Assembly (NCBI GenBank): GCA_029298735.1
Contig: JANSLP010000123.1
Span: forward strand, 1-64,000
Source: Ophiostoma sp. CBS 140.51
Lineage: Eukaryota; Ascomycota; Sordariomycetes; Ophiostomatales; Ophiostomataceae
Direction: 5' to 3'
Length of the DNA: 64,000 bases
Positions within the stretch are counted from its first letter, which is position 1. Every line of letters begins with the position of its first letter. A model generated the notes under the pieces. The model saw nothing but the letters and a program-made list of their open reading frames with translations, did not search any database and was not told the origin of the DNA. This document shows, in pieces, positions 22,871 to 35,492 of this stretch. The position numbers were made by a program, and so were the translations under genes.

Positions 22871-24429
22871 TTGAGAAAGGCTGTCCTATCACGGGCCGTG
22901 CTCTCGTTCAACGAGGAGTAAAAGTGTGTGTGTTGCGTTTAGTTTGGTAATAGTAATAATACGAGCTGCTGTAAAGAGAACAAAGAGACTGAGAGTTGAG
23001 CAGTGTAGGCTATTTGAGGCAGCATTTTGGCTTTGGGTGTGAAAGTCGATGAAGTTGAGGAGTCAAAACACAAGGTGTACTTGGCTGCGGTTTTCTTGAT
23101 CGTTGTATATGTAATGGTAGAACAAAATGCTTCGAAATCACGCACTGCTCGAAAAAAGGGCGAACATTGCAAAATGGCTTTGAAAACGAGGCTGTGATAA
23201 GGTGGTGGAGGAGATGAGAAGGGGAGATGAGAGGAAAGGGAGGACGGAGGACGACGTGATGTTGTTATGAGCAATTGAAGCCAGAGTTTAGTGCCGGAAC
23301 GGGTCACGGCGCCGTATGGTTGGCGCGTGGTGCCCCTCCACAACTGGACAGTGCCCCAATAGGAAGTGCCAATGGGATGTGACTCCTTCCCCATTCTGGG
23401 CGCGGCTAGCGAAAAGAAGCAATACACGTTGTTGGCGATGCAAGGAAGGGACGACTGAGGCCAACAACAAGCGGCTCTGCTTTCACATGACTAGCACAAA
23501 ATCTTGACAACCTGACTACCTGATGGCCTGACCACCTGAGGAGTCACCGCATTGCTTCCTGGTTTACAAGACGGCAACACGATGCTCCCGTTGACTAAGT
23601 CTCGGCTCCAAAGTGCAGACACCTGCTCCCTGAAGATGGCGGGTGATGATCGTCTGTTACAGCGAGTCGTCTAATTGGGCTCACTGTATATAAGTGGTGC
23701 TGCTCTTTAAGGTGCTCTGGACTCGCCCTTGTTCTTTCCTCCTGATCCAAATTATCTTGAGTTGCAAATTAGGTTCTCCCTAATCTTGAGGAAAGAACAA
23801 CCAGACCAGAATTGCCAGCTATGGCAGGGAGGCAGGACACAAGTTCAATTCGCAAGGCAGCCGCGATTGACAGTCGCCACAAAACAGGAAATGACGACTC
23901 GTATCCTCCGACGACAGTGCGCCTGGCAGCAAAGTTTAGCGGCCTCCTTCCTATTTTTGTATACCCGCTAGCGCCGTTGGGCTTTACTTGCTTGTGAGTT
24001 GTGGGACGTGGCGCGGGGCTGAGCTACACAGGAGAAATCGACACCGCCTATTGGGAGCGGGTGAGTTGAAGTACCCCTAGAGTACCCCTAAAACACACCC
24101 GCCTGTTCGCAGACAGGGCACTCCGAGACTCCTTAGCTGCCGCATCGACTGGTTGGGCCGTCCCCATCCGAAACCCTTTCCTGTGGCGAAACGCAGGTCA
24201 GACACAATCGCATTTCTCCATCGTCCATCTTTCCATCTTCCTCTCTCTTTCTCATCAACACAACTTTGCGACTCTCCCGCCTGCAGCTTGCATTGCTTCC
24301 CGCATCTTTCAAGCAAACGGCATACAATCACCCCTATATTTCCCGGAGATCTTTCTGGACGAGCGGAATACGGATTTCTTATAAAATATCGACACTTTCC
24401 CACGAACCCCCCTCCCCCCTTTCGCGACG
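22871..24429. promoter_or_regulatory. Divergent promoter region (GTPase / SEC9)
   Basis: The GTPase side (22871-23300) is A/G-rich on the plus strand, that is pyrimidine-rich on the sense strand. A direct repeat GTACCCCTA occurs at about 24071 and 24082. The 24200-24429 part is C/T-rich just before SEC9. No coding region is supported. Confidence 0.45.
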
Positions 24430-25993
24430 ATGCCTCGGTTCGGGTTTTCCAAAGACGACGAGGACGGCAAGAAGGCCAGCCTTTTCAGCAGAAAGAAGAG
24501 CAGCGCCAACACGCAGGACGACAACCCATACGCACAGCAACAGGCCGACCCCTACGCCGCACCAATGACCGCTCTTCAGCGCCAGCAGGCCAACATGGGC
24601 CTGCCAGTCGGACCCAAGGCTGGTCGTGGTGGCCTGCCGAGCGGGCCTGGCCCTAGAGCCGGTACTGGTGGCCCACCTCCGCCCCGTGGTGGCCCTAGCC
24701 CGGCCCAGAACGACAACCCATACGCTTCTGCCCCTGGCTACGGTGGCCCCCCGGCGAACAACAACTCCTACAGCGGCCCTCCGCCCAACAACCCGCCGCA
24801 GCAGAGCAACGGTTATAGCGCAGGCGGCTACGGTGCCTCGGGCGGCTATGGCAGCAACAAATACGATAACGGCTCATCCTATGGTAGTGGACCCCCCCTT
24901 GGACGACCCCCAACATACAGGAGCACTGCTGATAGCGATGCAGGATCTGGAGGTGCAGGTGGTGGCGCAGCCCGCCTCAATGCCCGGCGAGGTGGCTACG
25001 GCGGCATGGGTGGCCGCGACGACGAGGCCGACGACCCGAACAGACAGGCCCTCTTTGGCGACGCACCACAGAGAGTCACTGAGCAACGCCAGCAATCCTC
25101 GAGCAAGTACGCCAACCCGGCCAACCCGGCCGACGGTGGTTACGGCGGTGGTGGTTACGGTGCAGGTGGCGGCGCTGAGACCGACGGCTACGGCGAGGGC
25201 CGTGAGCTGACGGCCGAGGAGCAGGAGGACGAGGACGTCAAGCGCATGAACCAAGAGACCCGGTACCTGCGGAACGAGACGGACCAGAGTCTGGACCGCT
25301 CGCTCATGATTGCCAACCAGAGTATCGAGACCGCACGCGGAACAATGGCGCGCATGTACAACCAGCGCGAGCGTTTGCTGAACGTCGAGAGCAACCTCGA
25401 CGAGGCAGCCAACCACAACAAGATTGCTGAGCACCGTGCGGCCGAGCTCAAGCACTACAACCGCAGCATGTTTGCCGTCAAGGTCAACAACCCCTTCACG
25501 TCCAAGCAGCGCGCGGCGGCACAGGCACAGGCGGCCATTGACGAGCACCGCAGCGAGCGTGAACAGCGCGAGGAGACGCGCCGCTTGGCGTACCTGAGCA
25601 ACCGCAACGCCGAGCAAAATTTTGAGAAGCTGGAGCGGACGACGGACCAGAACCGCCGTCTGGGTCAGACCAAGACTGGCATCTCGAGCAAGTTCAACCT
25701 CGAGGACGATGACGAGGAGGACATTGAGAAGGAGCAGGCCATTGAGCGGAAGATGGACCTGCTCTCGGGTGCCGTTGGCACGCTCAACATGACGGCCAAG
25801 GCCATGAACGAGTTTGCGACGGAGGATCTCGACCACATCGACAGAATTGCTGGCAAGGTATGTATCTCCGTGTTGCTTATTTTTTATTATGTTCGCCCTT
25901 TTAGAGTACTAACATCACTTCCAGAGCGACAATGTCGACGACCAGGTGCGTGCCAACCGGTACAGACTGGAGCGTATCGAGAAGGGCCGGTAG
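24430..25993 (+). CDS. SEC9: SNAP-25-family t-SNARE Sec9
   Basis: Exons 24430-25857 and 25925-25993 give 498 residues. The N-terminal 250 residues are Gly/Pro/Tyr-rich with repeated DNPYA motifs. Two SNARE helices follow. The first (Qb, about 277-345) includes TARGTMARMYNQRERL with central-layer Gln312. The second (Qc, about 429-498) runs through MDLLSGAVGTLNMTAKAMNE and IDRIAGKSDNVDDQV; by eye alignment to SNAP-25 its central layer is Asp466 instead of Gln. Sec9 pairs with Sso and Snc SNAREs in fusion of secretory vesicles with the plasma membrane. There is no membrane anchor, as is normal for Sec9. The intron falls inside the second SNARE helix. Confidence 0.93.
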
Positions 25994-28622
25994 GCGTGAC
26001 CCTGAAGTGCGACAAATGTCGGGAGACGAGTGTCTTAGACGGGCGGCTTTTGTTGGATATGGTCACTTTTGGACCAGTTGGTTTTGCTCTTTCCAGTTTA
26101 CATAGCATATGCACTTCAGAATGTATTAATTGCGGTTCCCTTCCCTCCAAATTTAAGTAGACCGAGTTTTGAAAGCGCACAAAATAAAATAGCCAGGTCT
26201 GGACTTGGCTAGGCTTATTGTGGCGTCAACGTCGTCTTGAGCGTCGAATAATCACACGTCTTCTTTAACTTTAACCTCCGAAAATTAGCCCCGTTGCACA
26301 CGGCAGCTGGAGATATGCTTGGGTTGTATTGAAGCCATACATGAAGTTAGGATATTCACAGCAGACACAGGCACAAAGAATCAAAGAATCAAAGAGAAAA
26401 GAAAAGGTCCCTCAACTATCATGAATGCACGTTTTGGCCCCCAATCCCGGTCAAGCATGGGATCCTCCGGCGCTTATGGCGCCCGCACGTCGCTTCTCAA
26501 AGTAGTCTTTGGGGGCCAGGGTTACTTTGGTTGCCTTTGTTACTTTCGCGCCACGGCCAATCAGGGCCTGTTAATGGGCAAGAAGAGTGCTTCGAACGGC
26601 CATCACCTGCATAAGCTTTTCAACAGCTTCGGCGCTCTCGTTGGTTGACACGGCTGTCGACTGTCGTGTCTGGGGGCTTTGCATGGGCTTTGCAAATTGG
26701 TTGTTGTCTCGTCACAGGTGAACAGGCGAGCACTGGTCAAAGACCCACGCCGTCTGCGACTCAACATGATGATTCTTCATAAATTAGAGGAGCAGAGAAG
26801 GACGGAGAGATGTTCTTCCTTGTGCTCCCTCCCTCCTTTTCGTCCGAATCCTCCAGATCGGAACGGAACCAAACATACGGCCCTTTAGGATCCTTCGACC
26901 GTCTTCTTTGTCGTTTTTGCCCTCCACCATCTACAGTTGGGTTTTGGCGGCTGCTTACCGGCCGCTGCTCAAGATCGCGGGTCGCAGAAACGGCCGCCTT
27001 AGTCCTGCCAACCCCCGTGTCATGGACGGCTGCAGCCCACCCTGGGTCAGGCTGTTCTGCGGCATCTGACGTAGACAACAAACGGCTCCAAGAGTAGATG
27101 TGGCTGCATCTCATCTTTGTTGAAATGTTACGCTCTTTTTAGCGGCCGATGTCTTCCACAGACCAGCGTCTGGCCGCCGATCGCATATTGCCCTCGTGCC
27201 TCACAGAAAACATATCACCGCAGCCTTTCTGTGTCTGCAATCTGCCGGCGGTAGACATCCTTCTCTAGGCAAAGATTGGCGCCGATGTTGGTTGTTGGGG
27301 CTCAATATAATGCCTCGCAGAAACGAGTAGCGTTTTTGAGTAGTGTTCAACGTTCGTTCTCCGGTGAGATATCTGCCCGCGGTCCTGCCGTCCGTCGTCA
27401 CGCCGTCGCATCGTACGAAGCACTTGCAGATGGCTGCCCCACGTCGCCAGCGGCAAGCTCAAATGCTAAGAAGGTTCGGTCGCTCGACAGTGGCAGAGTG
27501 GCTCTTTCCGGTTGTAATTAATTCCTTCGTAAGGCACTAATACGGAGGACAAACGTGTGGAATAGAGAGGCGAGAAGAGAAAGTCGCAACCAAGCATCTG
27601 ACGAATACAGTAGGCACCCGCCAGTGGCACACTTTCCCACCTAGGAAAGAGCCATTGGGCAGACAGAGTCCACCGAACCAGTGAAGCCCACTTTCCCCAT
27701 TCAATCCCGGCCTCCCCTATCCTGTCCTGTTCCCTGTCTGGCGCCCCTCCCCCTCCTTTGCGCCTGTGTTCTGGCACCTAATTGCCAGCGGCTTGGGTAC
27801 GGAAGGCACAAACCACCACCCAACACCACACACCACACCTCCTTCCCAGCCATATTCCTGGGCGGCTAATTAACCATTGCCCATCTTTCGCAACTGCCCA
27901 TCTCCAAGTCCCGAATAACCTCACTCTCATATTGTCTACTGTTATTTCTCCTTTTTCGTGATAATTGTCAACCGAGCTCGTTTGTTGCTGTCCGCCCCCA
28001 ACCCCAGTGCCGCAACGACCGCACCTTGCCGCCCAGTGCCATTTGCGCCCAATTTCGTCAGTGCGCTTCCCGCCGACACCGCCCTCTGACGTCCCGCATA
28101 CTTTCCACCTCTTCGTCACCTCATTGTGCGAGCTCTCGACAACCTCAGCTTCAGCCGTGCTCTGTATTCCTCCCTCAATCTCATTCACTTTCCGGTATTC
28201 TTCTCAGAAACAGCATCACTTCGACTCCCTGGTCGCTCCTGCCAGCATCTTACGACCAGTTTCTTTGTTGCCTAGAAAGGTTGACGACGATAGAAGAGGG
28301 GCTCTTGATAGTTCCACAGTTTGAAGTCCTACGTTCCCAGCATACACACGACACTCTACGATCATTCCCGCGATCACGCATTTGCCATATATCTTCCAGC
28401 ATCGTTTGGCTTTCCAGCTTTCCAGAAACTAGAGCATCTCTCCCCGGCGTTCCGGACACGCAGCGCTAGGCGAGACAACGGCCTCAACAGCTACGCCTTT
28501 CTTCCGGGCCGACCTTTCGCGGCGGCAGACTCGTGATTGCTCTGTTACGAGCCTCGATCAGGTGTGAGAGTAGTGGGAACACATAGCAAACCTCGAGACA
28601 TTGTGTCCATACAACCGTCACA
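25994..28622. promoter_or_regulatory. Intergenic region and long BRO1 leader
   Basis: 2.6 kb between SEC9 and BRO1, both on the plus strand. The first 200 bp are the SEC9 3' end. From about 27680 to 28540 the plus strand is C/T-rich and is probably BRO1 promoter and 5' leader. I see no coding region, repeat or RNA gene in 26200-27600. Confidence 0.45.
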
Positions 28623-31600
28623 ATGGTTCAAGCTCCCATGATCTCGGTGCCTCTCAAGGCCACCAACGAGATCGACTGGATTGTCCCCCTCAAGAACTAC
28701 ATCCGCGACACTTACGGCGACGACCCAGAACGCTATGCCGAAGAATGTGCGACCCTGAACCGGTTGCGCCAGGATATGCGCGGTGCCGGTAAGGACAGCA
28801 GCTCCGGGCGCGATCTGCTCTACCGATACTATGGACAGTTGGAGCTTCTCGACCTCCGGTTCCCTGTCGACGAACAACACATTCGGATATCATTTACATG
28901 GTGCGTATAGAGTCATACTAGGTGGTCGTTAAATTATAGAGTAAGTCAGCTAACTAGCATCTTCACCCAGGTTCGATGCGTTTACGCATAAGGCGACGTC
29001 GCAGTTCTCACTAGCGTTTGAGAAGGCATCTATCATCTTCAACATCTCCGCCGTGCTTTCCTGCCATGCCGCCCTCCAGAACCGCTCCGACGAATCCGGT
29101 CTCAAGACCGCCTACCACTCTTTCCAGGCCTCGGCCGGAATGTTTACCTATATCAACGAAAACTTCCTCCATGCTCCGTCGGCCGATCTGAGCCGGGAGA
29201 CCGTTAAGACACTCATCTCGATCACGCTCGCCCAGGCACAGGAGACGTTTTTGGAGAAGCAAATTGCCGACCAGAAGAAGGTCGGTCTGCTGGCAAAGCT
29301 GGCGAGCCATGCCAGCTCATTGTATGCCCAGGCTGCAGAGGGCGTCCAGGCCAACGTCGACAGAGCCATCTTTGAGAAAGTTTGGTTCTACTTTGTTCAG
29401 GTACATTCCACGAGCCGCTCTGTAACTTTGTGCGCCAACATGCTCTAACCTTACTTTCCCTTCCAGATCAAGGCGAGCCTTATGGGCTCAATGGCCCAGT
29501 ACTTTCAGGGCCTTGCTGACGACGACGCAAACAACCACGGTATCGCAGTAGCACGGCTGCAGGTCGCCGAGACCCTTGGTAAGGAGGCAGCCAAGCTGGC
29601 TAACAGCTTCCCCAGCACATTGCCTTCGAGTGCCAACTTGGGAGCCGACACGAGCACCTTGCTCGTCGATATCACCAAGCGACACCTGACCACTGTCCAG
29701 GAGAAGCTCCGTGGCTTCAACAAGGACAACGACTTCATCTACCACGACACGGTGCCGGATGCGGCCAGTCTTTCGCCAGTGGCGAAACTGCCTGCGTGCA
29801 AGCCAATACCCGTCAGCGAACTTTACGCAGGCCAAGATATCCAGCGCATTACTGGGCCCGACCTGTTTGCTAAGATCATTCCGCTTTCTGTCACCGAGTC
29901 GGCAAGTCTGTACGACGAAGAGAAGGCCAAGATTCTGCGGGCCGAAACGGAACGCGTCGACACGGCAAACAGCGAGATGGCCGCTAGCCTCGACTATCTG
30001 CGCCTACCGGGTGCGCTCCAGGTGCTAAAGGGCGGTTTTGATCAGGAGGTGCTTCCTGATGAGGACTTCCGTACGTGGTGTGTGGATGTGGCGGATCACG
30101 AGAGCCCCGAGGCCATCTTTGAACCCCTTCGTCGCCAGCGGGAGGCAATCATTGCCACTCTAGACAAGAACGCCAAACAGCTCGACATGGAGGAGAGTGT
30201 TTGCGAGAAGATGCGGTCCAAGTACGAAAGCGAGTGGACACAGCAGCCCAGCTCACGGCTTACCACCACCTTGCGCGGCGACATAAAGAACTACCGCGAC
30301 GCTTTGGACGAGGCGGGTAACAGCGACGGTCTTCTTGCCACGAAGCTTCGGCAAAATAGCGCCGAGTTCGACGAGATGCGGACAGCAGCCCAGCACGGCG
30401 AGGTTGATGCACTCTTCCAAAGAGCATTGGCCAAGGTCCGGGGCAAGTCTGGTAGCCAAACGACAAGTCCCAGCGAGGGCAACCTACTGGATACCGATTT
30501 TGAGGACAGCAACAACCCCAGTGTACCCGACCAGATCAACGCCGTGGACGACATCTTGTCGAAGCTGAACCTTGTCAAGCGGGAACGTAACCAGGTTTTG
30601 AAAGACCTCAAGGACAAGGTAAGCCCTCCTCCAGATCATTGATATTTTACGTGCGAGCCCATACTAACAGCCGGCAGATCCACGACGACGATATCTCCCA
30701 GATTCTGATTCTGAACAAGAAGTCTATCGCAAACTATGAGACTCAGCTCTTTAAGTCGGAGCTGGAGAAGTTCCGTACACACCAGAACCGTCTCGTCCAG
30801 GCCAACCACAAGCAGGCCGCGCTCATGAAGGAGCTGACGGCCGCCTTCAACACGCTCCTGCAAGACAAGCGCGTCCGCTCCGAGCAGAGCAAGTACGAGT
30901 CGGTGCAGCGGCAACGGGCATCTGTGGTAAACAAGTACAAGCGGGCGTACCAGGAGTTCCTCGACTTGGAGGCCGGTCTCAATGGTGCCAAGCGGTGGTA
31001 CGCGGATATGAAGGAGACGGTCGACAGCCTCGAGAAGAACGTGGAGACGTTTGTTAACAACCGTCGGTCCGAGGGCGCACAACTTCTTAACCAGATCGAA
31101 CAGGACCGCTCGGCCAACAAGGGCCAGCAGGCCGAGCTCGAGCGGGAGCGCCTGCGGGGGCTCATGGAGCGCATGTCTGTCGAGCCGACACCATCGTCGT
31201 CGTCGACACCTCCGCTGCCCTCATCATCATCAGGTGGCATGTCTGGACGGCCCGTGCCGATGCCGCTGCATCTGTCTAACAACAACGCGCCGCGGTACCC
31301 GGCAACCAACTTCACGGGCCAGTACCAGGTGCCCCAATCACCGCCACCCAACCAAGCGGCCATGCCGTCGCCGTACGCCAGCTCGTTTGGCCAGCAAGCC
31401 GCCGCTTATAACCCGAGCGCACACGGCCGCATCCCTGGCCCGGCCTCGCCTCCGCCAAACATGACCACGTTCGGCATGAACGCCATGCGTGGTCCAGCGT
31501 CACCCGCTCCGACCCAAACGACTTTCGGCCATTCCGGCGGCAACCAGTACAGCACCTACGGCAACCAGCAGGCACAGTCCGCCCAGACACCACACTCTGC

Positions 31601-31838
31601 CACACCATCTAACTTTGTGCCGGCTGGATTTGTGCCGCCGCCGCCGCCTCGTGCACCACCACCGCTGGGCCCGCAGCAGACGTACCACGTTAAGCCCACC
31701 GACTACTACTCGCAGCAGCAGCAGCAACAACAACCATCCCAACAACAGCAGCAATACCAGCAGCAATATCAGCAGCAAGCACCACCACCTCAGCAGACCC
31801 AAGCCGACCCATGGGCAGGGCTTAACTCGTGGAAATAA
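28623..31838 (+). CDS. BRO1: BRO1-domain protein, ESCRT-associated (vacuolar protein sorting)
   Basis: Exons 28623-28900, 28971-29400, 29467-30618 and 30678-31838 give 1006 residues. The N-terminus (MVQAPMISVPLKATNEIDWI, later RYYGQLELLDLRFPVDEQHI and FEKASIIFNISAVLSCH) is a BRO1 domain (about 1-390). A helical V-type domain follows to about 780. The C-terminus is Pro/Gln-rich with a polyQ tract (31710-31790) and ends DPWAGLNSWK. This pattern fits filamentous-fungal Bro1 rather than PalA/Rim20, whose N-terminus differs. In yeast Bro1 binds the ESCRT-III subunit Snf7 and recruits the deubiquitinase Doa4 during multivesicular-body sorting. All three introns have standard borders; the first splits a Trp codon (TG|G). 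Confidence 0.94.
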
Positions 31839-32200
31839 ATGCCTGTACGGGAAGGACATTGGGCTAGGGTGGAAGTTGGTTTATTGAGCTGTTGAATACT
31901 CTTTCTTCTTTTCATTTGCTGTTTCTGCGATTTGAGGTGCTAGGATTTTAGGATTGCATTTTCATAGTCATTGTTTTCTCGTATTCCATTATTACTATTA
32001 CGCATGATGTACAAGTCAGGAGGATGAAATATTGCATAGAATACATTATTTTCTCGCTCGCACTGCTCGTAAAAGCATTGGGAAATACGGACAAGGCAAT
32101 GCTTTTGTGAAATGGTTTTAAAATTACGTCCTAAATATGACCATGATATAACCCTATCTACCTATGTCTTTTACTCATACATTCACTCCTCTATATTCTC
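31839..32200. other. Convergent 3' region
   Basis: AT-rich spacer between the ends of BRO1 (+) and the membrane protein gene (-). Nothing else is visible. Confidence 0.5.
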
Positions 32201-33103
32201 TTATAATCTTGTCGTTCTCCGCCGTTCTGAGGAGCTTCTCAGAGAGTACCGCTTCTTGGGTGTTGTCCGCGTCGTCCGCGTCCGCGACTTGCGTGTTGTT
32301 CTCTTGGGCGTCGCCGTCTCGTCTTCAGACGCCGTTGTCGACGACGAGTCAGGCGACATTAACGCCTTCTTTTCGTAGGTCGGCGTAGTAGGTGTGGTCG
32401 ACGGGCTTCCAGCGCGCAACCAGCCGCAGTTGGACGACACACGGCGGTGACGGCGGCTGTAGCGACGGTTCGGCTGCTCCAACAGGATCATGGACAGCCA
32501 CGGTACGAGGGCCACAGCGGCAACAAAGGCGAGTCCGACGACGGTGCAGGCGCTGATGCTGGTGTTAGAACTAATACCGCCAACACGCAGACGGCTCGTC
32601 TGGCAGAACGAGGCGAGCGTCAGAGTATTGTCGGTAGGCACGACACCGTGTGCTTTCTTTGCTGCCGCTGTAGAGCCCTGCCCACACGCCGGACTAAAGT
32701 ACAGGGCGGCCAGCCATCCTAGACCGACATAGACGGCGGCCATGGCGCCAATGGCGAGGCGAAACCCGCGCACCTGGGGGATCTTGGCGTAGCCCATCAT
32801 GACACGGCCACAGATGCCGACGACGGCAAAGAGGGCGGTCGAGACCAAAACGACAAGGGCGGTGCTAGTGGTGCTGGATGCGCCCAAGACGTTGCGCACG
32901 AGGGCATCGACACCGACATGCTGGCGGGCAGCGACATAAGGCAGAACAGCGGCATGGGCCACGCAAGCCACAGCGGCCGAAGCTGCGACCGAAAGAACGG
33001 CATAGACAAACGAGAGGCGGACGACGAAAAAGAAGAACGTAATATCCCAGAGAAAGCCGATGACGGCCTCGGTCGAGCTGAGACGGCGAGAAGAAGGGGC
33101 CAT
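32201..33103 (-). CDS. Four-helix membrane protein, unknown function
   Basis: A single exon encodes 300 residues. Four hydrophobic segments are visible at about residues 14-52 (long, perhaps a hairpin), 80-103, 118-138 and 185-207. The cytosolic-looking tail (about 208-300) is Ser/Thr/Arg-rich and strongly basic, with SPTT-like repeats and KRTTRKSRTRTTRTTPKKR. Pairs of Cys in the loop between helices 3 and 4 could bond outside the cytosol. I do not recognise a family. C-rich third positions and full-length hydrophobic pattern support real coding. It is convergent with BRO1. Confidence 0.72.
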   Translation of the reverse strand: MAPSSRRLSSTEAVIGFLWDITFFFFVVRLSFVYAVLSVAASAAVACVAHAAVLPYVAARQHVGVDALVRNVLGASSTTSTALVVLVSTALFAVVGICGRVMMGYAKIPQVRGFRLAIGAMAAVYVGLGWLAALYFSPACGQGSTAAAKKAHGVVPTDNTLTLASFCQTSRLRVGGISSNTSISACTVVGLAFVAAVALVPWLSMILLEQPNRRYSRRHRRVSSNCGWLRAGSPSTTPTTPTYEKKALMSPDSSSTTASEDETATPKRTTRKSRTRTTRTTPKKRYSLRSSSERRRTTRL

Positions 33104-34214
33104 GGTTGGGGTTTGTAGATGTTGGCAATTGGTTGTGATCAGGTCGTGGAGCTGCCTTTAGGCGGGAGGCACAATTTGGATGAAACAGGTTGTCAATTGT
33201 TTTGATGAGACAGAGATGTCAAAAATGCTTGACATCCAAAAGCTTCAAGGGGGGAAAGGTCATCTGGTATAAGTATGGCCACCCAAGATGCTAGGCGCCC
33301 GTCATTCTTAAATAAGAGAGAGGGCGATCGCGCCCGAGGTAGAGGGCGTTGTGCCCGTTTTAGGATTTTTCGGGTTTTGTCTGGCGATCTCCGTTGGGCG
33401 AATAGTTGCAAAGTAGTGCTGTCCGACAGTCAGCGTCATCGGCTTTGTTTGTTTTGTGTATTAGTTTTGTATTGGAGATGTGGTGAGAGCAGATACATCA
33501 TAGGTCCAAGAAGGGAAAGAAGCACATGTTAGTGCCGTTTTGGGCTTGTACCTGTTAGGGCCGCAGCGGCCGGCATGACAAAAGCCTGAAAGGGCGCTGT
33601 AATACGTGGCCGGATTGCCCTGTAATTCCAGCGGTACATGGTGGTGTGACACACGCATCTCAGGAACGCGCTAGTGGCCGGCGGCCGAGGGAGACTGGTG
33701 ATCACCATCGCACCTGCCCAAGAAGATACAAGAGGACAAAGTACAAGTACGTTGCATGCTCGCAGGCACATCCCTACACGGCAGTCGCGAGATTGGCTGG
33801 TGCCTGGAAGCTGCTAGAAGCCGAGAAGCCGTCGGCCGTTGTCTCGTGTTAGCGGTTCCTTGTGCTACGACATGGGGTGGGCGGACCCTAAATTGATGCA
33901 TGCACTTAACATAATTGACAGTTGAACAGAGAAGACTTCAGTAAGTCCAATCCTCATTTAATTCATTGTATTGTGTGTGTATATAGGGGAATGCAAGGGG
34001 ATGGGGTATGGGAAGGGGCATAAAGGGACGTGAATGAGGACGTGAGAAATCTAGCGAGACAAGGGAAATGACCGGGCAGGATGCAAAACGGCTGGAAGAG
34101 GATTATATACAGGCGAGTATGATGGAGTATGATGGAGTATGAAGGGTGAAGGGCGATGGATGTTGGAGGATGTTGGAGGATGGGGGCCGGGAGTAGATGA
34201 AGTTCAGAACACGT
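33104..34214. other. Intergenic, RanGAP 3' side with short tandem repeats
   Basis: Between two minus-strand genes. Short tandem duplications are present: GAGTATGATG-type units at about 34116-34142 and GATGTTGGAG units at about 34158-34182, probably in the RanGAP 3' region. No gene is visible. Confidence 0.5.
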
Positions 34215-35492
34215 CTAAATGTCCGTCTTCTCCAACTTGGCGACAAGCGCATCCACGTCCTTGTCCTTGACCTGCACCACCGGCTCCTCCTGCGCCTCCT
34301 CGGCCTCCTTGATCAGCTTCTCGGCGCGCTCCTCCGTTGTCGTGCCCTTGGCATCCTCGTCCTCCTCCTCCTCCTCCTCCTCTTCCTCGTCCGAATCCTC
34401 CTCCTCCAGGTCGCTCAGGCTGTCCAGACCCCATGCGTCCTCGTCGACGACGTTGCCACCCAGCTTCTCCTTGCGGGCCTCGAACAGCGACTGCAGCACC
34501 ACAACCGCCGCGTCGTCCTCGGAGAACTTGTTGCCGTTGACTTCGAGCTTCTGCAGCACAGGCAGAGCACCACTCTCAGCCGCCGCCGCCAGCGCTTTGA
34601 GGCCCGCCGCCGTAATGTCGTTGTACTGCAGACGCAGGATCTGCAGCTGCTTGTTCTGGCCCTTGTTGAGCGCACCCGCCAGCAGAATACTGCCCTTGGC
34701 GCTCAACAGCGAGTCGCCAATGCCGAGCTCCTCAATCTCCGTCCACCGCGGCACGACGCCGGCCAGCGCCCTGGCACCCATCAGCGTGAACGTGTTGTCC
34801 TGCAGGTCCAGCACACGGATGCTCGTGGCGTGGTGCAGGCCGTTGCTCAGCAGGTGGCTGATGCCCTCCTGGCGGATGCCGTTTTGCACCATCTTGACCG
34901 TCTTGACATTGCTGTGCAGCTGGAATGCCTTGGCCCATGCCGTCATGCTGCCGTTCTCGAGGCGGTTGCGGCCGCAAATGACCGTCTCCAGATCGGGAAC
35001 CTCAACCTTGGGGTCCGCCTTGCGCGCTTCCTCCTTCTTGGCATGCAGAGCGCTTAGAGCGTCGGCAATCAGTATACCCGCGTGCGGGCCCAGGCCGTTG
35101 TTGTTGAGGTACAGGTGCTGGAGCGGGACGTGCGACGACAGGAACGCCACGAGCGGCGCCTGCGTGTTGAGGCCAAAGGCGTTGTCGTTCAGATTGATGG
35201 TGCCCAGCTTGGGCAGGTTCAGCAGCGACGTCAGCAGCGACGACAGCGCCTCGGGGATCTCGTTGAGCAGCCGGCCCGTGAAAATGTCCGCCAGGTTCGC
35301 CGTCGTCAGCGTCTTCTTGGTCGCCAGCACCTCGCCCAACAGCTGGCACGCGCCCACGCCCAGCGTGTTGCCCAGCAGGCGCACCTCCTCGACGTCCTCC
35401 ATGGCCTGCAGCGGCGCAATATGCGGCTCAAGGTCGGCCGCCGTGTCGAGCTTCAGGCCCTTGCCCTCGAGGGAGAAGACCTTGGATGCCAT
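34215..35492 (-). CDS. RNA1: Ran GTPase-activating protein (RanGAP)
   Basis: A single exon encodes 425 residues. About eleven leucine-rich repeats fill residues 30-345, with repeats such as LGTINLNDNAFG, LQHLYLNNNGLG, IRVLDLQDNTFT and LQILRLQYNDIT. An Arg at residue 74 (ADIFTGRL) matches the catalytic Arg74 region of S. pombe Rna1. After the repeats comes a strongly acidic stretch (about residues 358-385, mostly Glu/Asp) and a Lys/Glu-rich tail, as in yeast Rna1. The protein stimulates GTP hydrolysis by Ran in the cytoplasm and so sets the direction of nuclear transport. The gene diverges from the zinc-finger gene. Confidence 0.96.
   Translation of the reverse strand: MASKVFSLEGKGLKLDTAADLEPHIAPLQAMEDVEEVRLLGNTLGVGACQLLGEVLATKKTLTTANLADIFTGRLLNEIPEALSSLLTSLLNLPKLGTINLNDNAFGLNTQAPLVAFLSSHVPLQHLYLNNNGLGPHAGILIADALSALHAKKEEARKADPKVEVPDLETVICGRNRLENGSMTAWAKAFQLHSNVKTVKMVQNGIRQEGISHLLSNGLHHATSIRVLDLQDNTFTLMGARALAGVVPRWTEIEELGIGDSLLSAKGSILLAGALNKGQNKQLQILRLQYNDITAAGLKALAAAAESGALPVLQKLEVNGNKFSEDDAAVVVLQSLFEARKEKLGGNVVDEDAWGLDSLSDLEEEDSDEEEEEEEEEDEDAKGTTTEERAEKLIKEAEEAQEEPVVQVKDKDVDALVAKLEKTDI

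Noticed and set aside
24874..25836. 320-codon open frame opposite SEC9
   Set aside because: Antisense shadow of a GC-rich exon with clear SNARE helices on the plus strand.
28623..31838. Calling the BRO1-domain gene palA/RIM20
   Set aside because: The N-terminus matches Bro1 of filamentous fungi, and the DPWAGL C-terminus fits Bro1, not PalA.
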